Both the position numbers and the translations under genes were made by a program. From contig JAYVSV010000089.1 of the NCBI GenBank assembly GCA_043775015.1, positions 1-42,394 on the forward strand: 42,394 nucleotides of DNA. The letters are read 5' to 3'. The notes below the pieces were generated by a model. It saw only the letters and a program-made list of their open reading frames with translations. It had not been told where the DNA came from and searched no databases. This DNA is from CANJXF01 sp043775015 (GTDB taxonomy: Bacteria; Verrucomicrobiota; Verrucomicrobiia; Limisphaerales; CANJXF01). This document shows, piece by piece, positions 22,911-28,957 of this stretch (position 1 is its first letter; the number at the start of each line of letters is the position of its first letter).

Positions 22911-22967
22911 GGTAGGGCGGGCAATCCCTTGCCCGCCGACGGCGCGCGCGGAGCGACGCGCCCCACC
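22911..22967. repeat. REP-like palindrome in hsdM (2)
   Basis: The core GCGGGCAA TCCC TTGCCCGC (22917-22936) sits inside outer arms GGTAGGGCG and CGCCCCACC with one mismatch. It is translated as GRAGNPLPADGARGATRP between CYF and HKRTESERF. Confidence 0.78.
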
Positions 22968-23207
22968 TTGTCGCGGCACAAGCGGACGGAGAGCGAACGG
23001 TTCAAGGGTTTCACCTACGACGAACTGCTCAAGCGCGACAAGGTGAACCTGGACATCTTCTGGCTGAAGGACGAAGCGTTGGAAGATTCGGCCAACCTAC
23101 CCGCGCCGGAAATCATCGCAGCGGACATCACGGCGGACCTCGAAGCGGCGTTGGAGCAGTTCGCGACCATTGCGGAGGATTTGAAGAAATAACCAGCGGC
23201 ATCATCC

Positions 23208-23696
23208 ATGAGCAACGCTTCCATACTACCCGCCCGGTTGGATTGGCCTTCGGCGATAGGGAGTTTTCTGCTCAATTTCGGCACGCTGGAGTATTTCGTT
23301 TTCGTGTTTCTGAAAGACAGCGTCACCGAAGAGGAGTTTGCCAAGGTCAAAGAATGGCACTTGAAAAATCGCCTCGATCGAATCGCACAGCATCTAAAAG
23401 ATCAAAATTATCCGGAGGCAGAACAAGCTGCGTTTGCGGATTTGATTAAACGACTCGAACCAATACGGGATCTCCGCAATTACATCGCCCACGGTCACAT
23501 GTATTTTCGCTACGATCCAGCTACGAAAAAAGCAAGGGTCACACTTATGAGAGCGAAGGATTTGGATAATGCACACCTTCCCGAAACGAAGATTCTGGAA
23601 TTTAGTGAATTGGAACGTGCGCTCACTGCGCTTACGTCATTGATTTCGGAATTCGAGCACCTTGCCGGATTCACTTCCGATAAACCTGCGCGATAA
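23208..23696 (+). CDS. Hypothetical HEPN-like protein
   Basis: This 162-residue, mostly helical protein starts 15 bp after hsdM on the same strand. The segment EPIRDLRNYIAHGHMYF contains R-N-Y-I-A-H, which fits the Rx4-6H motif of HEPN ribonucleases found in toxin-antitoxin and phage-defence systems. The N-terminal part (AIGSFLLNFGTLEYFVFVFL) resembles the first helices of such proteins. No nucleotidyltransferase partner is adjacent. HEPN assignment is an inference from one motif and predicted helices. An accessory role in the restriction locus is possible. Confidence 0.6.
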   Translation: MSNASILPARLDWPSAIGSFLLNFGTLEYFVFVFLKDSVTEEEFAKVKEWHLKNRLDRIAQHLKDQNYPEAEQAAFADLIKRLEPIRDLRNYIAHGHMYFRYDPATKKARVTLMRAKDLDNAHLPETKILEFSELERALTALTSLISEFEHLAGFTSDKPAR

Positions 23697-23722
23697 CTTT
23701 TCTAAACGGAAAAGATAAACCA

Positions 23723-23936
23723 TCGGCAGGCTGCGACTTTCAACACCGGCTCGCCTGGATTTTCAATCCTGCTGAAAATCACAGACTGCCTCCTCAAAAA
23801 TTAGTTGGCACCTGACTCCTTCCGTTCAGTTTCGCTCCACTCCACTTCGAAACCGCAACCGCTCACGACCTTTGCCCGCTTGCTGTTTGCTTTTGCTTTC
23901 GTTCCGTTCCGCGAACTGAGCCGTCGGAGACAGGTG
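23723..23936. repeat. Direct repeat of about 210 bp, left copy
   Basis: Its first part (about 23723-23797) is a hairpin element with ATTTTCA ATCCTGC TGAAAAT in the centre. Then come TCAGTTTCGCT and a divergent middle, then TTCCGTTCCGCGAACTGAGC and CGGAGACAGGTG (23902-23936). The same order recurs at 24653-24862. It stops 8 bp before the end of the toxin gene. Confidence 0.85.
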
Positions 23937-23943
23937 AAGGCGG

Positions 23944-24354
23944 TTATTTTTTGGCGACCAAACGCAAAAATTCCGCCGCGTTCACGATTTGAACGCCGCG
24001 ATATTCGCGCAAAGGCAGAAGATGTTTTTTGTCGCCGGTCACGATGTAATTGGCTTCATCCGCCAAGGCGCATTCCAAAATCATTTCATCGTCTGGATCG
24101 GGAGTCGCGCCGGTCGCGCGGTCTGAGGGAAAAACGAGCAGTGCGGATTCTCCGAGCGCATCAGCCCATTCAACCGCCGCACGGTCGGAATAATCCAAAC
24201 GAAGTTCTTCAATCGTCTCGTGGTATTCGGCGAGAACCGCCGGACTGACAACCGCTTCGCATTTACCTTCTGCCCAGGCAACCAAACAATCAAACGGTTT
24301 GCCGCGCCAGAAGCTTGCGCTCGCAACAATGTTGGTGTCGAAGACAACCTTCAT
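23944..24354 (-). CDS. PIN-domain toxin (VapC-like ribonuclease)
   Basis: This 136-residue protein of the putative toxin PIN family opens KVVFDTNIVASASFWRG with the first Asp. It has EYHETIEELRL and ends with acidic residues in PDPDDEMILECALADEANYI followed by VTGDKKHLLPL. The conserved Asp/Glu residues form the Mg2+-dependent RNase site. Its ATG overlaps the stop of the AbrB-type antitoxin (TAATG), as expected for a coupled toxin-antitoxin operon. It looks intact. The module lies between two 210-bp direct repeats inside the tRNA-Leu island. Confidence 0.9.
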   Translation of the reverse strand: MKVVFDTNIVASASFWRGKPFDCLVAWAEGKCEAVVSPAVLAEYHETIEELRLDYSDRAAVEWADALGESALLVFPSDRATGATPDPDDEMILECALADEANYIVTGDKKHLLPLREYRGVQIVNAAEFLRLVAKK

Positions 24355-24608
24355 TATTTGCGTCGGCTGCGGACGCGTTCAATGGCGCGGGTCACGGCGG
24401 CTTCGTCACGAGAAGTCATTTCAGGCAGTTCGCGTCCGGCCAATATCAGGGAACGGACACGCGACGGCGTCAGGGCGCGGCGTTTGCGCATGACAATCAA
24501 GCCATTGGCATAACCGACATCAAGTTGATCACCGGCTTTGATCCGCGCTTGTTCGCGGATGGCTTCGGGAATCACGGTTTGTCCTTTCACGGAAACTTTC
24601 GCAATCAT
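24354..24608 (-). CDS. AbrB/MazE-like (SpoVT) antitoxin
   Basis: This 84-residue protein has a swapped-hairpin AbrB-type DNA-binding domain at residues 1-45 (MIAKVSVKGQTVIPEAIREQ, ARIKAGDQLDVGYANGLIVM). Its C-terminal basic tail (LPEMTSRDEAAVTRAIERVR) should wrap the PIN toxin. It is the first gene of the operon and overlaps the toxin start. It would repress its own promoter in the 24609-24652 gap. The gene is intact. Confidence 0.9.
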   Translation of the reverse strand: MIAKVSVKGQTVIPEAIREQARIKAGDQLDVGYANGLIVMRKRRALTPSRVRSLILAGRELPEMTSRDEAAVTRAIERVRSRRK

Positions 24609-24652
24609 GCGGGAAGACTAGCCTTACTTTAAAAAGTCTCAAGCCCGGAGCG

Positions 24653-24862
24653 TCGGCAGACTGCGACTTTCAACACCGGCTCGCCTGGATTTTCAATCCT
24701 GCTGAAAATGACAGACTGCCTCCGGGAAAATTAGTCAGCACCTGACTCCCGCCCATTCAGTTTCGCTTCACTCCACTCCGCTGCTCAATCATTGACTGCT
24801 TTTCTGCTGGTTGATTGCTGTGCTGCATTCCGTTCCGCGAACTGAGCCTTCGGAGACAGGTG
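24653..24862. repeat. Direct repeat of about 210 bp, right copy
   Basis: It matches 23723-23936 with scattered substitutions. The hairpin part (24653-24727) and the final TTCCGTTCCGCGAACTGAGC block are nearly identical and the middle is more divergent. Confidence 0.85.
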
Positions 24863-25117
24863 CAGTGCCTGCTGTTTTCAGTCCCTTTTTTCGCGGCGCT
24901 TCCTCTGCTGACTTCGGTCCATCGTGCTTCACTGGGCCGACTTCACCGGGCGTCTCGCGGTGCCCTCGGAAGACTACTCCCACGGACGAGCCCTGTTGCG
25001 CGGCATTAATTGTGAAGGGCGACAGACCGAAGACGAACAGCAGAGCGCAAAGCAGACTGGTTTGGCGAAAATCAATTCTGGAAACGATGGCGGAACCGTT
25101 CACTGGAGACGGAAACA

Positions 25118-25372
25118 TTGCTGGCAATACTTCGCGGTAGCGCACCGTCTTTCTTTGAACTGGCGGAAGTGGTTGGCAAATGGGTTTGGATTCAGTTCGC
25201 GGACAAGCAACCGAATGAAGTCACTCGCGTTTTGGCTGAACTTGGCTTTCATTGGAACCACACCCGCCAAGCCTGGCAGCATCCGTGTGGACTGTTCCGC
25301 AATCAACGAGCCACCTTTGACCCGCGCCGGGTTTATGGAAGTTACTTCGCGGCTGATGCGATATTGGCGTGA
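25118..25372 (+). CDS. Small hypothetical protein with WVWIQF...GFHWN...WQHPCG motif
   Basis: The frame reads GKWVWIQFADKQPNEVTRVL, then AELGFHWNHTRQAWQHPCG and YGSYFAADAI before the stop at 25372. This pattern, a short beta-strand then helix then GFxW and W-x-H-P-C-G, recurs in small proteins of mobile elements. It could be a nucleic-acid-binding or antirestriction-like accessory. The start is uncertain: TTG 25118 gives 84 residues, and the same frame continues upstream to about 25073 without a good start. It lies between the repeat and attR. Confidence 0.5.
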   Translation: MLAILRGSAPSFFELAEVVGKWVWIQFADKQPNEVTRVLAELGFHWNHTRQAWQHPCGLFRNQRATFDPRRVYGSYFAADAILA

Positions 25373-25376
25373 GGTT

Positions 25377-25450
25377 TCACTGACAGTTGACGGAAAAAAA
25401 ATGCCGGCGGTTGGTTTCCGACCATTTTTTATGTCAGTAAAACTGACAGT
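25377..25450. other. TGTCAGT repeats near the right island end
   Basis: TCACTGACAG (25377-25386) is the reverse complement of the left-end CTGTCAGTGA. TGTCAGT AAA ACTGACA (25432-25448) is a perfect inverted repeat. The surrounding DNA is AT-rich and free of genes up to attR. Confidence 0.42.
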
Positions 25451-25544
25451 AAAAGTTAGAAAAAATTGTGAAAAAGTTAAACAAAATAGAATTTGAAAAC
25501 CCAATAAAATCAGGCATTATCTCACTACTGAATCGCGAATTTTC

Positions 25545-25575
25545 GTTCGAGTCCGACCACCGACACCAATTCTAA
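25545..25575 (+). other. attR-like site (31-bp copy of the tRNA-Leu 3' end)
   Basis: GTTCGAGTCCGACCACCGAC and the following 11 bases match 19213-19243 with one G-to-A change. No tRNA 5' part precedes it. Confidence 0.88.
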
Positions 25576-25608
25576 GCTGCAAGTTTTGCAGAGAATTTTT
25601 TCTGCGTT

Positions 25609-26580
25609 TTGCGAGGCGGCATTCTACGGCTGACAGACACTTTGAAAGGTAAATCCAGCAACAGCGCAATTTCTTCCGGCTTGATCCTGGCCGTCTTTCT
25701 CTGGGGCGGCAACAACGCCGGGACCAAATTTCTGGTTGGCTTCTGGCCGCCGATTTTTGTGGGCTGCACGCGCTTCATCTTCGCTGGTCTCATTTTGCTG
25801 GGACTCTTCCGGTGGACGAACCTTTTCGGCAAGGCCACTCCGATTTCCCGCAACTTGAAACGACAACTCTGGTGGCGCGGCGGGCTGACCCTCGCTCTTT
25901 ACATCGTTGCCTTCAACCTGGCACTGACCCTGACCTCCGTTTCGCATGTGGCGCTTTACCTCGGCGCATCACCGGTTTGGGCGTTGTTGTGGGAAGGTGC
26001 GCCTGAGAAAAGCTGGAAAAGTTTTCAACGTTACTCCGCCGCTGTCCTGGCGTTGGGCGGTGTCGTCATCCTTTTTTGGCCCGCACTCAAACTCGGCTCC
26101 AGCAGTTTGATTGGGGAAATTCTCGCCCTCGGCGGCAGCGTGCTTTGGACCAACTACGGCCGGCAATGCCGCGTTCTCGGCGAGCATTTGTCCGGCGCGG
26201 AAGTTTCTGCGCAAACTTTTTGGCGGGCGGGAATCCTTCTTCTGCCCTTTTCGATTGTTGAAATCGGCCTGCGCCAAATCGCGCACCGCCCCCTCGTTAT
26301 CCGCACTGATCTCGTGCTCGTTTACCTCTTTTGTATTTTGGCGGGCGGCGTCATTGCCTTCGCGCTTTGGAACAACGCATTGCGCCACTGGAAAACGAGC
26401 AAAGTCTATTTGTTCAACAACTTGATTCCGGTCAGCTCCATGACCTGGGCCTACGTTTTTCTCCACGAAACGATCGCGCCCACGTTTTGGTTGGCGATGA
26501 TCTTGATCGTGGCGGGTGTGTTGATCGGACAAACGAATTGGCAAAAAATATTTGGCAAACGCTGGCTGCCGATTGAATAG
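25609..26580 (+). CDS. EamA/DMT-family transporter
   Basis: This integral membrane protein of about 320 residues has ten hydrophobic segments in two EamA repeats. The first repeat begins SSGLILAVFLWGGNNAGTKF (about residues 20-40) with FVGCTRFIFAGLILLGLF and YLGASPVWALLWEG. The second begins SLIGEILALGGSVLWTNYG and ends VYLFNNLIPVSSMTWAYVFL, HETIAPTFWLAMILIVAGVL. It probably exports or imports a small metabolite, which is unknown. No ATG exists near the start; the frame opens at TTG 25609, and TTG codons further in are also possible. The 5' end lies only 34 bp from attR, so island integration may have altered its start and promoter. Confidence 0.88.
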   Translation: MRGGILRLTDTLKGKSSNSAISSGLILAVFLWGGNNAGTKFLVGFWPPIFVGCTRFIFAGLILLGLFRWTNLFGKATPISRNLKRQLWWRGGLTLALYIVAFNLALTLTSVSHVALYLGASPVWALLWEGAPEKSWKSFQRYSAAVLALGGVVILFWPALKLGSSSLIGEILALGGSVLWTNYGRQCRVLGEHLSGAEVSAQTFWRAGILLLPFSIVEIGLRQIAHRPLVIRTDLVLVYLFCILAGGVIAFALWNNALRHWKTSKVYLFNNLIPVSSMTWAYVFLHETIAPTFWLAMILIVAGVLIGQTNWQKIFGKRWLPIE

Positions 26581-26650
26581 TTCAAGATTCAAAGTTGGTG
26601 TGGCCGAATGAACTTTGAACCTTAACCTTTGAACTTTAAACTCGCCGCCG

Positions 26651-27019
26651 ATGGACATCAAAAACCTAGACGCCGTTCCCGCATTCACCACGAAGGATGG
26701 CTCTGAAATTCGTGAACTGCTGGCGTATCGAAACTCCGGTCTTCGCAACCAAAGTCTGGCCGAGGCGCGCATTCCGGTTGGCGGTTGCACGGCGGAACAT
26801 TTTCATCCTCGCGCGGAAGAAATTTATTTTATCACCGCTGGTTGTGGTAAAATGCGGATTGAAAACGAAACGCGCGAAGTGAACATTGGCGATGCCATTG
26901 CCATTCCGCCGGGCCAGAAACACAAAATCTGGAACACCGGCGGCGAGGTTCTGAAATTGCTTTGCTGCTGCGCACCGGCTTACGAAGATGAAGACACGAT
27001 TTTGACCGAAGAAATTTAA
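26651..27019 (+). CDS. Cupin-domain protein
   Basis: This 122-residue single-domain beta-barrel starts at ATG 26651. It shows both cupin motifs: GGCTAEHFHPRAEEIYFITA with metal-binding His/Glu, and GDAIAIPPGQKHKIWNTGG. Such small cupins bind metals and act as isomerases, dioxygenases or sensors; the substrate is unknown. Glutaredoxin follows after 3 bp, so the two are probably cotranscribed. Confidence 0.9.
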   Translation: MDIKNLDAVPAFTTKDGSEIRELLAYRNSGLRNQSLAEARIPVGGCTAEHFHPRAEEIYFITAGCGKMRIENETREVNIGDAIAIPPGQKHKIWNTGGEVLKLLCCCAPAYEDEDTILTEEI

Positions 27020-27022
27020 TTG

Positions 27023-27268
27023 ATGAACGCAACCAACATTCGATTGTTCGTGAAACCGTATTGCGGCTGGTGCCACGAGGCGAAGGACTGGCTCGATGAA
27101 CGCAGCATAAAATATAGGGAGCTGGACGTCATCGCCGACGCGACCGCTCGCCTCGAAATGCGCGAACTCACGGGACAAACCAAAGCACCCTGCATCGACG
27201 TGGATGGAGAAATCCTGGCTGACTTCGACACGGACCAACTGGCCAAATTTTGGAAAAAATTTGAATAA
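27023..27268 (+). CDS. Glutaredoxin-like protein
   Basis: This 81-residue thioredoxin-fold protein starts at ATG 27023. The redox site is C14-G-W-C17 in FVKPYCGWCHEAKDWL. The cis-Pro region appears as TKAPCIDVDGEIL. It probably reduces disulfides or mixed thiols in the cytoplasm. It follows the cupin closely and precedes lipA by about 100 bp. Confidence 0.88.
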   Translation: MNATNIRLFVKPYCGWCHEAKDWLDERSIKYRELDVIADATARLEMRELTGQTKAPCIDVDGEILADFDTDQLAKFWKKFE

Positions 27269-27365
27269 ACGATGCCAGGAGTTATTTGGAACTCACGAAC
27301 TCAGGAAAAGAAATTCACGATTCCAAATTTCTTGAGCACCAAATTTATTTTATATTTTCATCCGA

Positions 27366-28280
27366 ATGAGCTGCGCTGAACCTGAATTGAAATCCCGCCC
27401 GCGTTTGCCGGAATGGCTGCGGCTCAAATTGCCGACGTCCAATACGTTTGCGCACACCCGTTCGCTTCTGGACGAACTGAAGCTCCACACCGTTTGCGAG
27501 AGCGCCAAATGTCCGAACCATTGGGAATGTTGGAGCAAAGGTACGGCGACTTTCATGATCGCTGGCGAAAACTGCACGCGCGCCTGCGGATTTTGCGCCG
27601 TAAAAACCGCAAAACCTCTTGCGCTCGAAACTGACGAACCGGCGCGCGTCGCTGAAGCCACACGCCGCATGAAACTCAAGCATGTCGTCATCACCGCCGT
27701 GGCTCGTGACGATCTGGCTGACGGTGGCGCGGAACATTTTCGGCAAACGATTGAAAAAGTTCGCGAACTGAATCCCGGCATCATCATCGAAGTTTTGGTT
27801 CCCGATTTTCTGGACAAAGATTTCGCCATCGACGCCGTTCTCACGGCGAATCCACACATTTACAATCACAATTTGGAAACGGTCCGGCGTCTCACCCCTT
27901 CGGTTCGTCATCGCGCCACGTACGACCGCTCGCTGTCCGTCCTCGCGAAAGTGAAATCCAAGCGCGGCAACTTCATTCACACAAAATCCGGCGTCATGCT
28001 CGGCCTCGGCGAAACAGAAGCAGAATTGTTCGAGGCAATGCGCGATTTGCGAAATTCCAATTGCGACATCCTCACGCTCGGCCAATATCTTCAACCGACC
28101 TTGAAACATCTGCCCGTCGCAGAATTTGTCTCTCCCGCCAAATTTGCCGAATACAAAACTGTCGCGGAAAAAATGGGTTTTGTTCACGTCGCCAGCGGGC
28201 CGATGGTGCGGAGTTCTTATCACGCGGATGAATTTTCGCTGCCCGTTACGGCGATTGCCCAAAGCCCTATTTCACAGTAA
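27366..28280 (+). CDS. lipA: Lipoyl synthase
   Basis: This 304-residue radical-SAM enzyme inserts two sulfurs into octanoyl-lipoyl domains. The auxiliary [4Fe-4S] cluster motif is C44-x4-C49-x5-C55 (CESAKCPNHWEC), the radical-SAM motif is C70-x3-C74-x2-C77 (CTRACGFC), and the C-terminal RSSY is in GPMVRSSYHADE. KSGVMLGLGE and LTLGQYLQPT are standard LipA segments. The length matches the family. No lipB is in the window. Confidence 0.97.
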   Translation: MSCAEPELKSRPRLPEWLRLKLPTSNTFAHTRSLLDELKLHTVCESAKCPNHWECWSKGTATFMIAGENCTRACGFCAVKTAKPLALETDEPARVAEATRRMKLKHVVITAVARDDLADGGAEHFRQTIEKVRELNPGIIIEVLVPDFLDKDFAIDAVLTANPHIYNHNLETVRRLTPSVRHRATYDRSLSVLAKVKSKRGNFIHTKSGVMLGLGETEAELFEAMRDLRNSNCDILTLGQYLQPTLKHLPVAEFVSPAKFAEYKTVAEKMGFVHVASGPMVRSSYHADEFSLPVTAIAQSPISQ

Positions 28281-28289
28281 AAATTAACC

Positions 28290-28631
28290 ATGACATTCAA
28301 GCGCATTACCTGCGACCCGAAGAAAATGAATGGCCAACCCTGCATTCGCGGGATGCGTCTCACGGTGCCGCGAGTCTTAATGATGTTGGCGGAATATCCA
28401 AACCGCAGAGAAATGTTGAAGGATTATCCAGAGTTGGACGAAGAAGACATCAGAGAGGCACTCGCTTATGCGGCAGCGCGTCTGGATAACGATTTCCCGG
28501 ATCTGGAGCAAGACAGCCGAGAATTGGCAGCGGAACTTTTGAAAGCAGCGAAAGGACCGTTTACTTCTTACTCACGCCAAGACCTTGAAAAAATCGCCGA
28601 ACAAGTTCTTCGCGAAACAAATCGCGAATGA
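28290..28631 (+). CDS. DUF433-domain antitoxin, extended form
   Basis: This 113-residue protein has an N-terminal DUF433 domain (RITCDPKKMNGQPCIRGMRL, LDEEDIREALAYAAARL). A C-terminal extension of about 40 residues (ELAAELLKAAKGPFTSYSRQ, DLEKIAEQVLRETNRE) probably binds its toxin. It overlaps the next gene by ATGA. DUF433 proteins usually accompany DUF5615 toxins; here the partner is a RelE/ParE-type protein instead. The gene looks intact and lies 9 bp after lipA. Confidence 0.85.
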   Translation: MTFKRITCDPKKMNGQPCIRGMRLTVPRVLMMLAEYPNRREMLKDYPELDEEDIREALAYAAARLDNDFPDLEQDSRELAAELLKAAKGPFTSYSRQDLEKIAEQVLRETNRE

Positions 28632-28957
28632 ATCTGACTGTTAGAAAATCGGAACCATTCCTCGCGGATTTCGACGTGCAATATCGTTGGTATTCTCAAC
28701 AAGCTGGTGGAGATATAGCGCGACTGTTTTTAGACGCGGTCGACAGAACATTGGAAAAGCTGTCGCGGTTGCCCGATCTCGGTCGTCAACGACATTTTCC
28801 TCAACCAGAACTTTACGACATTCGTTCGCTTTCAGTTGAGCGTCCGTTTGATGATTATTTGATTTTTTATCGTTTTAGTCAAAACGCCGTTGAGGCATGG
28901 CGGCTCATGCATGGCGCGCGTGATTTATCGAATCGTTTAGTTGAACCTCGATCCTAA
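28628..28957 (+). CDS. RelE/ParE-superfamily toxin
   Basis: This 109-residue protein has the plasmid-stabilisation (ParE/RelE) pattern: an N-terminal strand LTVRKSEPFLADF, helices AGGDIARLFLDAVDRTLEKL, then RLPDLGRQR, YDIRSLSVERPFDDYLIFYR and the C-terminal strand AWRLMHGARDLS. It probably acts as an mRNA interferase or gyrase inhibitor. It starts inside the stop of the DUF433 gene (ATGA) and ends 1 bp before the glcF start, so the module sits in a lipA-to-glcF row without spare space. Confidence 0.88.
   Translation: MNLTVRKSEPFLADFDVQYRWYSQQAGGDIARLFLDAVDRTLEKLSRLPDLGRQRHFPQPELYDIRSLSVERPFDDYLIFYRFSQNAVEAWRLMHGARDLSNRLVEPRS

Larger units (their letters stand above)
21616..23192 (+). pseudogene. 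hsdM: Type I restriction-modification DNA methyltransferase subunit, frameshifted
   Basis: This is the N6-adenine methyltransferase subunit of a type I system. The N-terminal HsdM_N domain starts MSNPQQLVQKLWNYCNILRD. The SAM motif is DPACGTGGFLLAAHD at about 22136-22179 and the catalytic motif NPPFG is at about 22456. A missing base at about 22179 moves the frame: HDISPRL should read HDYIAKTHQLDRAQKKK. Two in-frame palindromic insertions add residues after GIGGD (22320-22392) and after CYFG (22911-22967). The rest continues to the end (ATIAEDLKK). No hsdR is present and hsdS is reduced to a tail, so the system is defunct unless the frameshift is an error and partners exist elsewhere. Confidence 0.9.
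19237..25575. mobile_element. Decayed genomic island integrated at tRNA-Leu(UAA)
   Basis: The 6.3-kb segment lies between the tRNA 3' end and its 31-bp copy. It starts with the N-terminus of an integrase, as expected next to an attachment site, and carries type I restriction-modification pieces, an unrecognised gene pair, a HEPN-like gene and a toxin-antitoxin module. The integrase is truncated, so the island can no longer move by itself. Confidence 0.85.

Noticed and set aside
22917..22936. Hairpins as possible CRISPR repeats
   Set aside because: The palindromes are single or dispersed and not regularly spaced with unique spacers. No cas gene was seen anywhere in the window.
24789..25145. 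Minus-strand frame with a signal-peptide-like start (TSLLCALLFVFGLSPFTINA)
   Set aside because: It is attractive, but the frame's C-terminal part is the translated direct repeat (VSEGSVRGTEC) and the rest is low-complexity. I judged it repeat sequence, not a gene, though not with certainty.
24924..25496. Plus-strand 190-codon frame at the island end
   Set aside because: It overlaps the better-supported WVWIQF frame, has no motif, and spans repeat and AT-rich arm-site DNA.
19237..25575. Island considered as a prophage
   Set aside because: No capsid, terminase, portal or lysis genes are present; the content is restriction, toxin-antitoxin and unknown genes.
25969..26790. Minus-strand 273-codon open frame opposite the EamA transporter
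   Set aside because: The plus strand has ten hydrophobic segments with EamA repeats; the antisense frame is a shadow.
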